A stretch of 42,361 nt of DNA from Actinotalea fermentans ATCC 43279 = JCM 9966 = DSM 3133 (GCA_000767215.1 AXCX01000010.1:1-42361); one strand, 5' to 3'; positions 8,331 through 22,785 are shown, counted from the stretch's first letter. The notes: generated by a model not told the origin, from the sequence alone. Numbers and translations: made by a program.

Positions 8331-8484
8331 GTGTGGAGCGCTCCCGACCGATGTGGAGCGTTCCCGACCGACACGCCGGCGTGTCGGGTCGGGAACGCTC
8401 CACTCGTGGCCGGTGCGCTCCACTCGTGGCCGGTGCGCTCCACTCGTGGCCGGTGCGCTCCACTCGTGGCCGGTGCGCTCCACT
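8331..8484. repeat. seven-unit, 20-bp-period array around a 14-bp palindrome
   Basis: Units 1 and 2 (8331-8350, 8351-8370) are direct copies with 18/20 identity, each containing TGTGGAGCG and TCCCGACCG. A perfect palindrome ACACGCCGGCGTGT follows at 8371-8384. Unit 3 (8385-8404) is the inverted counterpart of units 1-2. Units 4-7 (8405-8484) are four identical copies of CGTGGCCGGTGCGCTCCACT, inverted relative to units 1-2. All seven share TGGAGCG on one strand. Units 2 and 3 with the palindrome form a 51-nt near-perfect inverted repeat (8353-8403, one bulge). It lies between the rplA terminator and the rplJ promoter. Short frames across it look repetitive and are not convincing genes. Confidence 0.9.
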
Positions 8485-8537
8485 CGTGTCGGCCGTGTCG
8501 GCCGCGCGGGGTCGCGGCGTGCGGTTGGCGCGCGGAT

Positions 8538-8567
8538 TTGGGGGAGTGCCCCGACGTCGCGTAGCCT
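8538..8567 (+). promoter_or_regulatory. probable sigmaA promoter of rplJ-rplL
   Basis: TTGGGG (8538-8543) and TAGCCT (8562-8567) are separated by 18 bp. It lies just downstream of the 20-bp array and upstream of the structured rplJ leader. The rest of the spacer from 8485 to 8537 shows only GC-rich sequence. Confidence 0.55.
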
Positions 8568-8569
8568 GG

Positions 8570-8764
8570 ACGACGCCCAAGACCGCAGGTCGTCCGTTCC
8601 CTCCGGGGAGCGACCGAAGTCCCGCTCCGGCGGAGGCCCGCGCAGGCGAGAGTTCACAGGTGCCCGACGACGTCGGGCCCACCGAGCCCCGTGCCTGCGC
8701 CGGGGCTCTCGTCGTGTCAGGACCCGGTAGGACGCCCAGCGGCACCATTACCGGAAGGATCGAC
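8570..8764 (+). promoter_or_regulatory. L10 leader (autoregulatory 5' UTR of rplJL)
   Basis: The roughly 190-nt untranslated leader contains AAGACCGCAGGTCGTC near its 5' end, the look of the conserved L10-leader region that binds the L10-L12 complex. It also has a 7-bp hairpin GCCCGAC/GTCGGGC (8672-8688) and a terminator-like stem GAGCCCCG (8684-8691) with CGGGGCTC (8701-8708). The last two overlap, so they may be alternative folds. Assignment to the L10 leader family is from position and recalled motif; a covariance search would settle it. Confidence 0.6.
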
Positions 8765-9292
8765 ATGGCGAGGCCTGACAAGGCAGCCGCGGTCGCCGAG
8801 CTCACCGAGCGGTTCCGTACCGCGAACGCGGTGGTGCTCACCGAGTACCGCGGACTGAGCGTCGCCCAGCTGAAGGCGCTGCGACGCGCCCTCGGCGGCG
8901 ACGCCACCTACGCCGTGGTGAAGAACACGCTGTCCGCCATCGCGGCCCGCGAGGCTGGTGTCGAGGGCTTCGACGCCCAGCTCGCCGGCCCGTCCGCGAT
9001 CGCCTTCGTCACCGGTGACCCGGTGGCGGTGGCGAAGGGCCTGCGTGACTTCGCCAAGGCCAACCCCCAGCTCGTGGTGAAGGGCGGCGTCCTCGACGGC
9101 CGGCTCGCCACCGCGGCTGACATCACGACCCTCGCCGACCTCGAGTCGCGTGAGGTCCTGCTGGCCAAGGCGGCCGGCGCCATGAAGGCGAAGCTGTTCC
9201 AGGCCGCCTACATGTTCACCGCGAAGACCGGCGAGGCCGTTCGCACCATCGACGCCCTGCGCGAGAAGCGGGCCACCGAGCAGGCGGCCTGA
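8765..9292 (+). CDS. rplJ: 50S ribosomal protein L10
   Basis: 175 residues, the usual length. The start [40 protein letters not shown] is typical of actinobacterial L10, followed by [17 protein letters not shown]. The C-terminal helix ([18 protein letters not shown] onward) is the L7/L12 dimer-binding region. GGAAGGA lies 7 nt before ATG 8765 and decides the start; upstream in-frame codons are in the leader. It anchors the L7/L12 stalk and, with it, represses rplJL translation. Confidence 0.98.
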   Translation: MARPDKAAAVAELTERFRTANAVVLTEYRGLSVAQLKALRRALGGDATYAVVKNTLSAIAAREAGVEGFDAQLAGPSAIAFVTGDPVAVAKGLRDFAKANPQLVVKGGVLDGRLATAADITTLADLESREVLLAKAAGAMKAKLFQAAYMFTAKTGEAVRTIDALREKRATEQAA

Positions 9293-9358
9293 CGGCCCTC
9301 TGCGTCTGCAACCACCGACACCTGCCGTCCGTGCAGGGCAACCGAAAGGACCGCCATC

Positions 9359-9745
9359 ATGGCGAAGCTCACCATCGACGAGCTGATCGACGCTTTCAAG
9401 GAGCTCACCCTCATCGAGCTCTCGGACTTCGTGAAGAAGTTCGAGGAGGTCTTCGAGGTCACCGCCGCCGCCCCCGTCGCGGCCGTGGCCGCTGCGGCCG
9501 GCCCGGCCGCCGCCGCTGAGGAGGTCGAGGAGAAGACGGAGTTCGACGTCGTCCTCGAGGCCGCCGGCGACAAGAAGATCCAGGTCATCAAGGAGGTGCG
9601 CGCCCTCACCAGCCTCGGCCTCAAGGAGGCCAAGGACCTGGTCGACGGCGCCCCGAAGCCCGTCCTCGAGGGCGTCAACAAGGAGACGGCCGACAAGGCC
9701 AAGGCGCAGCTCGAGGGCGCCGGCGCCACCGTCACCCTCAAGTGA
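9359..9745 (+). CDS. rplL: 50S ribosomal protein L7/L12
   Basis: 128 residues. The N-terminal dimerisation domain ([30 protein letters not shown]) is followed by the flexible Ala/Val-rich hinge (about 38-57). The C-terminal factor-binding domain has [38 protein letters not shown] and ends GATVTLK. It forms the ribosomal stalk that recruits IF2, EF-Tu and EF-G. It is followed after 42 nt by a 16-bp terminator. Confidence 0.98.
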   Translation: MAKLTIDELIDAFKELTLIELSDFVKKFEEVFEVTAAAPVAAVAAAAGPAAAAEEVEEKTEFDVVLEAAGDKKIQVIKEVRALTSLGLKEAKDLVDGAPKPVLEGVNKETADKAKAQLEGAGATVTLK

Positions 9746-9787
9746 CGTCTGCCTGACCCAGCACGACCCCGCGGCTCCGGCCGCGCG

Positions 9788-9823
9788 CCGAGGGCCCGTC
9801 CCCGTGAGGGGGCGGGCCCTCGG
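9788..9823 (+). terminator. terminator hairpin after rplL
   Basis: A 16-bp stem, CCGAGGGCCCGTCCCC (9788-9803) against 9808-9823, carries one T-G wobble and the tetraloop GTGA. It lies 42 nt beyond rplL and ends the rplJL transcript, at least partly. Confidence 0.8.
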
Positions 9824-9897
9824 GTGTCGTCGGGCGGGGATAGTGCGACGCCCGACGGCGTCCGTCAAGGCGACGCGCCCTGGTCACCTGCTGCTCG

Positions 9898-9927
9898 TTG
9901 GACAGGGGTGGCCAAGGTGAGTACGCT
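9898..9927 (+). promoter_or_regulatory. probable sigmaA promoter of rpoBC
   Basis: TTGGAC (9898-9903) and TACGCT (9922-9927) are separated by 18 bp, one of the better consensus matches in the window. Directly after the -10 box is a short hairpin, GCTAGCGC/GCGCTGGC with loop TTT (9926-9944), that would lie at or near the transcript 5' end. Confidence 0.6.
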
Positions 9928-9997
9928 AGCGCTTTGCGCTGGCTTGTGCCCGTACCCCTCATCCGCCCCTCGGTCCCGAGCGCTGCCCGGGTCTCGA

Positions 9998-10030
9998 ACC
10001 GATCGTCATGGGCTCGTGACGACCATCGGT
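9998..10030 (+). promoter_or_regulatory. hairpin in the rpoB leader
   Basis: ACCGATCGTCA (9998-10008) pairs with TGACGACCATCGGT (10017-10030) with one 3-nt bulge and an 8-nt loop. The leader from about 9934 to the TTG at 10104 is roughly 170 nt. No credible upstream gene was seen in it. Role unknown. Confidence 0.5.
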
Positions 10031-10103
10031 CTCCGCGAGGCAGATGAGCAGGGTAGGCCACAACGCTGCGCGCGTGCACACGATCCGCAGGGAAGGACCC
10101 CTC

Positions 10104-13610
<3,507 letters not shown>

Positions 13611-13614
13611 CCTC

Positions 13615-13663
13615 GCCGGCTCTCCCCGCCCGCGCCCGCCGGCGCGCGCGGGGAGGAGCCGGC
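13615..13663 (+). terminator. strong hairpin in the rpoB-rpoC spacer
   Basis: GCCGGCTCTCCCCGC (13615-13629) pairs with GCGGGGAGGAGCCGGC (13648-13663) through a 15-bp stem with one bulge. The 18-nt interior is itself GC-rich. It starts 4 nt after the rpoB stop and ends 50 nt before rpoC. No T-run is present. Since rpoBC is one operon, a processing or attenuation role is more likely than full termination. Confidence 0.55.
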
Positions 13664-13713
13664 CTCCGGCCCACCGGCCACCGGTGAACACCATTCGAAG
13701 GAAGTAGGACACC

Positions 13714-16700
13714 TTGCTCGACGTCAACGTCTTCGACGAGCTGCGTATCGGCCTCGCGACGGCTGAGGACATCCGCGCCTGGTCCCACGGCGAGGTCAAG
13801 AAGCCCGAGACCATCAACTACCGCACGCTCAAGCCGGAGAAGGACGGCCTCTTCTGCGAGAAGATCTTCGGCCCCACCCGGGACTGGGAGTGCTACTGCG
13901 GCAAGTACAAGCGCGTGCGCTTCAAGGGCATCATCTGCGAGCGCTGCGGCGTCGAGGTGACGCGCTCGAAGGTGCGCCGTGAGCGCATGGGCCACATCGA
14001 GCTCGCCGCGCCCGTCACGCACATCTGGTTCTTCAAGGGCGTGCCCTCGCGCCTCGGCTACCTGCTCGACCTCGCCCCGAAGGACCTGGAGAAGGTCATC
14101 TACTTCGCGGCCTACATGATCACCGAGGTCGACGAGGACGGCCGGACCGAGGACCTGCCGAACCTGCGCAACGAGATCGACCTCGAGAAGAAGGAGATCG
14201 CGAGCCGCCGGGACGTCGACATCGACGCCCGCGCCCGCAAGCTCGAGGAGGATCTCGCCCAGCTCGAGGCCGAGGGCGCCAAGTCCGACGCCCGTCGGAA
14301 GGTCCGCGACTCCGCCGAGCGTGAGATGGCGCAGATCCGCAAGCGGGCCGACGCCGAGATCGAGCGCCTCGAGCAGGTCTGGGACCGCTTCGTGAACCTC
14401 AAGGTCGCCGACCTCGAGGGTGACGAGGCGCTGTACCGCCAGCTCGTCGACCGCTACGGCATCTACTTCAAGGGCTCGATGGGCGCCGCCGCGATCCAGA
14501 AGCGGCTGCAGTCCTTCGACCTCGAGGCCGAGGCCGCGAACCTGCGCGACATCATCAAGAACGGCAAGGGCCAGCGGAAGACGCGCGCCCTCAAGCGGCT
14601 CAAGGTCGTCAACGCGTTCCTGACGACGAACAACAGCCCCGAGGCGATGGTGCTCGACGCCGTCCCGGTCATCCCGCCGGACCTGCGCCCGATGGTGCAG
14701 CTCGACGGTGGCCGCTTCGCGACGAGCGACCTGAACGACCTCTACCGCCGCGTCATCAACCGGAACAACCGGCTGAAGCGTCTGCTCGACCTCGGCGCGC
14801 CCGAGATCATCGTGAACAACGAGAAGCGGATGCTCCAGGAGGCCGTCGACGCGCTGTTCGACAACGGCCGCCGCGGCCGTCCGGTGACCGGCCCGGGCAA
14901 CCGCCCGCTCAAGTCGATCTCCGACATGCTCAAGGGCAAGCAGGGCCGGTTCCGCCAGAACCTGCTCGGCAAGCGCGTGGACTACTCGGGCCGCTCGGTC
15001 ATCGTCGTCGGCCCGGAGCTCAAGCTGCACCAGTGCGGCCTGCCCAAGCAGATGGCGCTCGAGCTCTTCAAGCCGTTCGTCATGAAGCGGCTGGTGGACC
15101 TCAACCACGCGCAGAACATCAAGAGCGCCAAGCGCATGGTCGAGCGCGCACGTCCGCAGGTGTGGGACGTGCTCGAGGAGGTCATCTCGGAGCACCCGGT
15201 GCTGCTCAACCGTGCACCGACGCTGCACCGTCTCGGCATCCAGGCGTTCGAGCCCGTGCTCGTCGAGGGCAAGGCGATCCACCTGCACCCGCTCGTGTGC
15301 GCCGCGTTCAACGCGGACTTCGACGGCGACCAGATGGCCGTCCACCTGCCCCTGAGCGCGGAGGCGCAGGCCGAGGCCCGCATCCTCATGCTCTCGAGCA
15401 ACAACATCCTCAAGCCGTCGGACGGCCGTCCGGTGACCATGCCCTCGCAGGACATGATCATCGGTCTGTACCACCTGACCGCGGACAAGGACGACGCCGT
15501 CGGCGCCGGCCGCGCGTTCGGGTCGGTCGCCGAGGCGATCATGGCGTACGACCAGGGCACCCTGGACCTCAACGCCGTGATCTCGCTGCGGATGTCGGAC
15601 GTCGTGCTGCCCGAGGGCTACCAGGCCCCCGAGGGCTACCAGGCCGGCGACACCCTCCTCATGGAGACGACGCTCGGTCGCGCGCTGTTCAACGAGCTGC
15701 TCCCCGTCGACTACCCGTACGTCAACACGGTGGTCGACAAGAAGCGCCTGTCCGCGATCGTCAACGACCTCGCCGAGCGGTACCCGAAGGTGGAGGTCGC
15801 GGCGAGCCTGGACGCGCTCAAGGACGGCGGCTTCCACTGGGCGACGCTGTCGGGCCTGAGCATCTCGATCAGCGACGTCGCGACGCCGGACACGAAGGCC
15901 GCGATCCTCGAGGAGTACGAGGGCCGTGCGGCGAAGATCCAGTCGCAGTACGACAAGGGTCTGATCACCGACGACGAGCGCCGCCAGGAGCTCATCGAGG
16001 TGTGGACGCAGGCGACCGACGTCGTCGCCAAGTCGATGCAGGAGTCCTTCCCGACGGGCAACCCGCTGTTCCGCATGGTCAGCTCGGGTGCGCGAGGCAA
16101 CTGGATGCAGGTCCGCCAGATCGCGGGCATGCGTGGCCTCGTGGCCAACCCGAAGGGCGAGATCATCCCGCGGCCGATCAAGTCGAACTACCGCGAGGGC
16201 CTGTCGGTGCTGGAGTACTTCATCGCCAGCCACGGCGCCCGCAAGGGTCTGGCGGACACCGCTCTGCGGACCGCCGACTCGGGCTACCTCACGCGGCGTC
16301 TCGTCGACGTGTCGCAGGACGTCATCGTGCGCGAGGACGACTGCGGGACCGAGCGCGGCCTCACGCTGCCCGTCGCGACCACCGGGCCCGACGGCAAGGT
16401 CCGTCGGCACGACCGCGTCGAGACCAGCGTGTACGCGCGGACCCTGGCGACGGACGTCGTCGGGCCGGACGGCACCGTGCTCGCCGAGGCCGGCGAGGAC
16501 GTGGGCGACGTGATCATCGACCGCGTCGTGGCCGCCGGGGTGACCGAGGTCAAGATCCGCTCGGTCCTCACGTGCGAGTCGCGCGTCGGCACGTGCGCGA
16601 AGTGCTACGGCCGCTCGCTGGCCACCGGCAAGCTCGTCGACATCGGCGAGGCGGTCGGCATCATCGCCGCCCAGTCGATCGGTGAGCCGGGCACGCAGCT

Positions 16701-17589
16701 GACGATGCGTACCTTCCACACCGGTGGTGTCGCGTCGGCCGAGGACATCACGCAGGGTCTGCCCCGCGTCCAGGAGCTCTTCGAGGCCCGTACCCCCAAG
16801 GGTGAGGCGCCGATCGCGGAGTACTCCGGCCGGGTCGCGGTGGACGACACCGAGCGGACGCGGCGGATCGTCCTCACGCCCGACGACGGCTCCGAGGAGA
16901 TCGCGTACCCGATCAGCAAGCGCTCGCGCCTGCTGGTCTCGGACGGCCAGCACGTCGAGGTCGGCACGCAGCTGGTCCAGGGCAAGGTGGACCCGAAGAA
17001 GGTCCTGCGCATCCTGGGCCCGCGCGCGGCGCAGAAGCACCTGGTGGACGAGGTCCAGGAGGCCTACTCGAGCCAGGGCGTGGACATCCACGACAAGCAC
17101 ATCGAGGTCATCGTGCGGCAGATGCTGCGTCGCGTGACCGTGCTCGACTCGGGTGACACGGACCTGCTGCCGGGCGAGCTGGCCGAGCGTGGCCGGTTCG
17201 AGGACGCGAACCGCGCGGCGATCGCCGAGGGCGTCCAGCCGGCGTCGGGTCGTCCCGAGCTGATGGGTATCACGAAGGCGTCGCTCGCGACGGACTCGTG
17301 GCTGTCGGCGGCCTCCTTCCAGGAGACCACGCGGGTGCTCACCGAGGCCGCCATGAGCGGTCGCAGCGACCCCCTGCTGGGCCTGAAGGAGAACGTGATC
17401 ATCGGCAAGCTGATCCCGGCGGGCACCGGCCTGACCCGGTACGGCAACGTCGCGGTCGAGCCGACCGAGGAGGCCAAGGCCGAGCTCTACCCGAGCTTCG
17501 GGTACGACGAGATCGACTTCCCGCCGCTCGGCATGGGCTCCGGCGAGGCGATCCCGCTCGACGAGATCGACTTCGGCGACCTGCGCTGA
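13714..17589 (+). CDS. rpoC: DNA-directed RNA polymerase subunit beta'
   Basis: 1291 residues. The first zinc site is C60/C62/C75/C78 and the second C877/C954/C961/C964. The catalytic [12 protein letters not shown] places the Mg-binding aspartates at D535, D537 and D539. [20 protein letters not shown] marks the rudder/lid area and [17 protein letters not shown] the trigger loop. A long helical insertion (about 150-230) is typical of actinobacteria. The start is TTG 13714, preceded by GAAGGAAG. Cotranscribed with rpoB. Confidence 0.98.
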   Translation: MLDVNVFDELRIGLATAEDIRAWSHGEVKKPETINYRTLKPEKDGLFCEKIFGPTRDWECYCGKYKRVRFKGIICERCGVEVTRSKVRRERMGHIELAAPVTHIWFFKGVPSRLGYLLDLAPKDLEKVIYFAAYMITEVDEDGRTEDLPNLRNEIDLEKKEIASRRDVDIDARARKLEEDLAQLEAEGAKSDARRKVRDSAEREMAQIRKRADAEIERLEQVWDRFVNLKVADLEGDEALYRQLVDRYGIYFKGSMGAAAIQKRLQSFDLEAEAANLRDIIKNGKGQRKTRALKRLKVVNAFLTTNNSPEAMVLDAVPVIPPDLRPMVQLDGGRFATSDLNDLYRRVINRNNRLKRLLDLGAPEIIVNNEKRMLQEAVDALFDNGRRGRPVTGPGNRPLKSISDMLKGKQGRFRQNLLGKRVDYSGRSVIVVGPELKLHQCGLPKQMALELFKPFVMKRLVDLNHAQNIKSAKRMVERARPQVWDVLEEVISEHPVLLNRAPTLHRLGIQAFEPVLVEGKAIHLHPLVCAAFNADFDGDQMAVHLPLSAEAQAEARILMLSSNNILKPSDGRPVTMPSQDMIIGLYHLTADKDDAVGAGRAFGSVAEAIMAYDQGTLDLNAVISLRMSDVVLPEGYQAPEGYQAGDTLLMETTLGRALFNELLPVDYPYVNTVVDKKRLSAIVNDLAERYPKVEVAASLDALKDGGFHWATLSGLSISISDVATPDTKAAILEEYEGRAAKIQSQYDKGLITDDERRQELIEVWTQATDVVAKSMQESFPTGNPLFRMVSSGARGNWMQVRQIAGMRGLVANPKGEIIPRPIKSNYREGLSVLEYFIASHGARKGLADTALRTADSGYLTRRLVDVSQDVIVREDDCGTERGLTLPVATTGPDGKVRRHDRVETSVYARTLATDVVGPDGTVLAEAGEDVGDVIIDRVVAAGVTEVKIRSVLTCESRVGTCAKCYGRSLATGKLVDIGEAVGIIAAQSIGEPGTQLTMRTFHTGGVASAEDITQGLPRVQELFEARTPKGEAPIAEYSGRVAVDDTERTRRIVLTPDDGSEEIAYPISKRSRLLVSDGQHVEVGTQLVQGKVDPKKVLRILGPRAAQKHLVDEVQEAYSSQGVDIHDKHIEVIVRQMLRRVTVLDSGDTDLLPGELAERGRFEDANRAAIAEGVQPASGRPELMGITKASLATDSWLSAASFQETTRVLTEAAMSGRSDPLLGLKENVIIGKLIPAGTGLTRYGNVAVEPTEEAKAELYPSFGYDEIDFPPLGMGSGEAIPLDEIDFGDLR

Positions 17590-17680
17590 CGAGCGTCCCG
17601 GGCTGGGCGGGCCGATACCCGCCCGCCCGGGACGACCACGGCACGCGTCCCTTGCGAGGACTGGTCGGGACGCGCGCCGG

Positions 17681-17718
17681 CGAGGAGGGGCCCACCATGC
17701 GGTGGGCCCCTCTCCTCG
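17681..17718 (+). terminator. terminator hairpin after rpoC
   Basis: CGAGGAGGGGCCCACC (17681-17696) pairs with 17701-17718 through 16 bp with one bulged T and loop ATGC. It is followed by TC-rich sequence. It lies 91 nt past the rpoC stop. The next 140 bp to the rpsL promoter hold only a few imperfect CCGGCGGGTGTCC-like direct repeats (17725-17770). Confidence 0.8.
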
Positions 17719-17865
17719 TCTCCCGGGCGTCTGCCGGGCGTCCGGCGGGTGTCCGGCGGGTCTCCGCCAGGAAGGCGCCCAGGGCCTGCCGGGAATGCCG
17801 CGGCCCGACGCGCGGTTGCCCCTGGTGGGCCCGGACGTGACGGGGCTCGCGCACGGCGGATCGCT

Positions 17866-17895
17866 TTGACGCTCCCTCGGGGGAGCAGGTAACGT
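17866..17895 (+). promoter_or_regulatory. probable sigmaA promoter of the str operon, with a dyad in the spacer
   Basis: TTGACG (17866-17871) and TAACGT (17890-17895) are separated by 18 bp. The spacer itself is a dyad, GCTCCC TCGG GGGAGC (17871-17886), an unusual place for an inverted repeat and a candidate operator. Transcription would begin near 17902, giving a leader of about 265 nt before rpsL. Confidence 0.6.
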
Positions 17896-18053
17896 GAGCC
17901 CCTGTGCCCGCGCCGTCGGGCCCTCGCGCGTGCTCCGCGTCGGATGCCGCCCCGGTCGGGGTGGGGTCGGCGAAGGCGCCGGGTGGTGAGCCACCTACCG
18001 CGCGGTCCCACCGTTCAGATCAGTCTGGCGGTCGGCGCCGCGCCCGGAGGGGA

Positions 18054-18078
18054 CGACACGCCCGGGTGCGGGGGTCGG
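18054..18078 (+). promoter_or_regulatory. rpsL leader element shared with rpsJ
   Basis: From 18055 to 18078 the leader matches 22798-22821 in the rpsJ leader at 23 of 24 positions. It can fold as CGAC / ACG / CCCG / loop GGTG / CGGG / G / GTCG. A separate hairpin CCGGGTC-AAG-GACCCGG is at 18120-18136, 33 nt before the start codon. The remainder of the 265-nt leader holds no credible gene. Confidence 0.55.
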
Positions 18079-18168
18079 TGCGGGACGAAAGGCACCAGGT
18101 CCGGTGACGGGCCTCATGACCGGGTCAAGGACCCGGCCGACCATACGACCAGCAGAAGGCGAGACGTA

Positions 18169-18543
18169 GTGCCCACGATCCAGCAGCTCGTGCGCAAGGG
18201 CCGGGCTACCAAGTCGGTGTCCTCCAAGACACCCGCCCTGAAGGGCAGCCCGCAGCGGCGCGGTGTGTGCACCCGCGTCTACACCACGACCCCGAAGAAG
18301 CCGAACTCCGCGCTGCGCAAGGTGGCACGCGTGAAGCTCTCGAGCCAGATCGAGGTCACGGCGTACATCCCCGGCGTCGGCCACAACCTGCAGGAGCACT
18401 CGATCGTGCTCGTGCGCGGCGGCCGTGTGAAGGACCTTCCCGGCGTGCGGTACAAGATCGTCCGCGGCGCGCTCGACACCCAGGGCGTGAAGAACCGCAA
18501 GCAGGCTCGCAGCCGCTACGGCGCCAAGAAGGAGAAGAGCTGA
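18169..18543 (+). CDS. rpsL: 30S ribosomal protein S12
   Basis: 124 residues, exact family length. [12 protein letters not shown] opens it, [19 protein letters not shown] contains K43, and [15 protein letters not shown] contains K88; both streptomycin-relevant lysines are wild type. It sits at the decoding centre and monitors codon-anticodon fit. The GTG start overlies the stop-like TAG just upstream (GTAGTGCCC) and is preceded by GAAGGCGAGA. It heads rpsL-rpsG-fusA-tuf, with the stop overlapping rpsG by 1 nt. Confidence 0.98.
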   Translation: MPTIQQLVRKGRATKSVSSKTPALKGSPQRRGVCTRVYTTTPKKPNSALRKVARVKLSSQIEVTAYIPGVGHNLQEHSIVLVRGGRVKDLPGVRYKIVRGALDTQGVKNRKQARSRYGAKKEKS

Positions 18544-19013
18544 TGCCTCGCAAGGGCCCGGCCCCGAAGCGGCCGCTCATCATCGACCCGGTCTACGGTT
18601 CCCCGCTCGTCACGCAGCTCATCAACAAGGTGCTGCTCGACGGCAAGCGCTCGGTCGCCGAGGCGATCGTGTACGGCGCTCTCGAGGGCGCCCGCGAGAA
18701 GACCGGCACCGACCCCGTCGTCATCCTCAAGCGCGCGCTCGACAACGTGCGTCCCGCGCTCGAGGTCCGCTCCCGCCGCGTCGGCGGTGCCACCTACCAG
18801 GTGCCCGTCGAGGTCCGTCCCGTCCGGGCGACCACGCTGGCGCTGCGCTGGCTCGTGGACTTCTCCCGCGCGCGTCGCGAGAAGACCATGACCGAGCGCC
18901 TCATGAACGAGCTCCTCGACGCGAGCAACGGCCTCGGTGCCGCTGTGAAGCGTCGCGAGGACATGCACAAGATGGCCGAGTCGAACCGGGCATTCGCGCA
19001 CTACCGCTGGTGA
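18543..19013 (+). CDS. rpsG: 30S ribosomal protein S7
   Basis: 156 residues. It begins [23 protein letters not shown] and carries the S7 signature around [33 protein letters not shown] and [17 protein letters not shown], ending [15 protein letters not shown]. It nucleates assembly of the 30S head by binding the 3' major domain of 16S rRNA. In E. coli it represses this operon. Its ATG overlaps the rpsL TGA (TGATG), so it is translationally coupled. Confidence 0.98.
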   Translation: MPRKGPAPKRPLIIDPVYGSPLVTQLINKVLLDGKRSVAEAIVYGALEGAREKTGTDPVVILKRALDNVRPALEVRSRRVGGATYQVPVEVRPVRATTLALRWLVDFSRARREKTMTERLMNELLDASNGLGAAVKRREDMHKMAESNRAFAHYRW

Positions 19014-19066
19014 TCCCGGCGCCGCGATCCTGACCGGCTCCACCCGACACCCAGAAGGGCTACCAC

Positions 19067-21169
<2,103 letters not shown>

Positions 21170-21290
21170 TCCCACAGGTCGAACCATCAGTACCGTCACA
21201 CCACTCAACCTGTAGCGACCCGCACGCCCCGCAGGGGTCACCCGGCACCTGCAAGAATGCGACAACTACCCGAGTCCGAGGAGGACACCC

Positions 21291-22481
21291 GTGGCTAAGG
21301 CCAAGTTCGAGCGGACCAAGCCGCACGTGAACATCGGGACGATCGGTCACGTCGACCACGGCAAGACGACGCTGACCGCCGCGATCTCGAAGGTGCTGCA
21401 CGACAAGTACCCCGACATCAACCCCTTCACGCCGTTCGACGAGATCGACAAGGCGCCGGAGGAGAAGCAGCGCGGTATCACGATCAACATCGCGCACGTC
21501 GAGTACCAGACCGAGAAGCGCCACTACGCTCACGTCGACGCGCCGGGTCACGCCGACTACATCAAGAACATGATCACCGGTGCCGCGCAGATGGACGGTG
21601 CGATCCTCGTGGTCGCCGCCACCGACGGCCCGATGGCCCAGACGCGTGAGCACGTCCTGCTCGCCCGTCAGGTCGGCGTCCCCTACCTGCTGGTCGCGCT
21701 GAACAAGTCCGACATGGTCGACGACGAGGAGATCCTCGAGCTCGTCGAGATGGAGGTCCGCGAGCTGCTGTCCTCGCAGGGCTTCGACGGCGACAACGCG
21801 CCGGTCGTGCGCGTGTCCGGCCTCAAGGCCCTCGAGGGTGACCCGAAGTGGACGAAGTCGGTCGAGGAGCTCCTCGAGGCCGTCGACGAGTCGATCCCCG
21901 AGCCCGTCCGCGACATGGACAAGCCGTTCCTCATGCCGATCGAGGACGTCTTCACCATCACCGGCCGCGGCACCGTCGTCACCGGCAAGGTCGACCGGGG
22001 CAAGCTCCCGATCAACTCGGAGGTCGAGATCCTCGGCATCCGCGCGCCGCAGAAGACCACGGTCACCGGCATCGAGATGTTCCACAAGCAGATGGACGAG
22101 GCGTGGGCCGGCGAGAACTGCGGTCTGCTGCTCCGTGGCATCAAGCGTGAGGAGGTCGAGCGCGGCCAGGTCGTGGCCAAGCCCGGCACCATCACCCCGC
22201 ACACCAACTTCGAGGCCCAGGTCTACGTCCTGGCCAAGGACGAGGGCGGCCGCCACAACCCGTTCTACTCGAACTACCGTCCGCAGTTCTACTTCCGGAC
22301 CACGGACGTCACCGGCGTCATCACGCTGCCCGAGGGCACCGAGATGGTCATGCCCGGCGACAACACCGAGATGACGGTCGAGCTGATCCAGCCGATCGCC
22401 ATGGAGGAGGGCCTCGGCTTCGCCATCCGTGAGGGTGGCCGGACCGTCGGCTCCGGTCGAGTGACCAAGATCCTCAAGTGA
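21291..22481 (+). CDS. tuf: elongation factor Tu
   Basis: 396 residues. [19 protein letters not shown], the P-loop [28 protein letters not shown] and NKSD are the GTPase marks. Beta-barrel domains II and III follow, ending [14 protein letters not shown]. It delivers aminoacyl-tRNA to the ribosome. GTG 21291 follows GAGGAGGACACCC. The fusA-tuf spacer contains a weak hairpin CCCC-GCA-GGGG (21227-21237) whose flanks loosely resemble the rpsL/rpsJ leader element. The gene ends just before a perfect 15-bp terminator. Confidence 0.98.
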   Translation: MAKAKFERTKPHVNIGTIGHVDHGKTTLTAAISKVLHDKYPDINPFTPFDEIDKAPEEKQRGITINIAHVEYQTEKRHYAHVDAPGHADYIKNMITGAAQMDGAILVVAATDGPMAQTREHVLLARQVGVPYLLVALNKSDMVDDEEILELVEMEVRELLSSQGFDGDNAPVVRVSGLKALEGDPKWTKSVEELLEAVDESIPEPVRDMDKPFLMPIEDVFTITGRGTVVTGKVDRGKLPINSEVEILGIRAPQKTTVTGIEMFHKQMDEAWAGENCGLLLRGIKREEVERGQVVAKPGTITPHTNFEAQVYVLAKDEGGRHNPFYSNYRPQFYFRTTDVTGVITLPEGTEMVMPGDNTEMTVELIQPIAMEEGLGFAIREGGRTVGSGRVTKILK

Positions 22482-22487
22482 GGCACT

Positions 22488-22520
22488 GCGCGGCCCGGGC
22501 TCGCTGAGCCCGGGCCGCGC
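22488..22520 (+). terminator. terminator hairpin after tuf
   Basis: A perfect 15-bp stem (GCGCGGCCCGGGCTC against 22506-22520) has a 3-nt loop GCT, starting 6 nt past the tuf stop. It is among the strongest hairpins in the window and ends the str operon. Confidence 0.88.
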
Positions 22521-22559
22521 CATGCCGGCCCGGACCCGTCCGGACCGGCGCCCCGCCCG

Positions 22560-22582
22560 CCCCGGCGCGTCGAGCGCCGGGG
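22560..22582 (+). terminator. second hairpin between tuf and rpsJ
   Basis: CCCCGGCGC and its exact complement GCGCCGGGG enclose loop GTCGA, 40 nt after the first terminator and 13 nt before the rpsJ -35 box. It may be a backup terminator that insulates the S10 promoter. Confidence 0.5.
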
Positions 22583-22595
22583 AAGGGCAGGCGGT

Positions 22596-22625
22596 TTGGT
22601 ATTGGCCCCCGACGTCTGGCACACT
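22596..22625 (+). promoter_or_regulatory. probable promoter of the S10 operon
   Basis: TTGGTA (22596-22601) and CACACT (22620-22625) are separated by 18 bp. The -10 lacks the first T but keeps A and final T. It would give a leader of about 225 nt before rpsJ. Confidence 0.5.
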
Positions 22626-22785
22626 GTTCCGGTTGCCCGGCGACCGCCGAGACCTGGACGCGCGTGCGCGTGCAGGTGGCGAACCGGCCAAGCACGACAG
22701 ACGCCAGTGGATCGCTGCGCCTCCGGGCGCGGTGCCACACAGCATCCAACGACCTCGTACCTCGCGGTGCGCAGCGCGGAGGTGC

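Noticed and set aside
8331-8346. Possible CelR-type (LacI family) operator, TGGGAGCGCTCCCA-like
   Set aside because: The first unit matches about 11 of 14 positions and keeps the GGAGCGCTCC core, but the other six units do not, and a ribosomal spacer is an unlikely target for cellulose-utilisation control.
8331-8484. CRISPR array
   Set aside because: Units are contiguous 20-bp repeats with no unique spacers, inverted in part, and no cas genes are present.
8331-8564. Short open frames across the 20-bp array on both strands
   Set aside because: They translate the tandem repeat itself (Ala-Leu-His-Ser or Glu-Trp-Ser-Ala type repeats), lack ribosome sites, and exist in several frames at once, as expected from repeat DNA.
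21170-21290. Separate tuf promoter in the fusA-tuf spacer
   Set aside because: No -35/-10 pair with acceptable spacing was found; only a weak CCCC/GGGG hairpin is visible.
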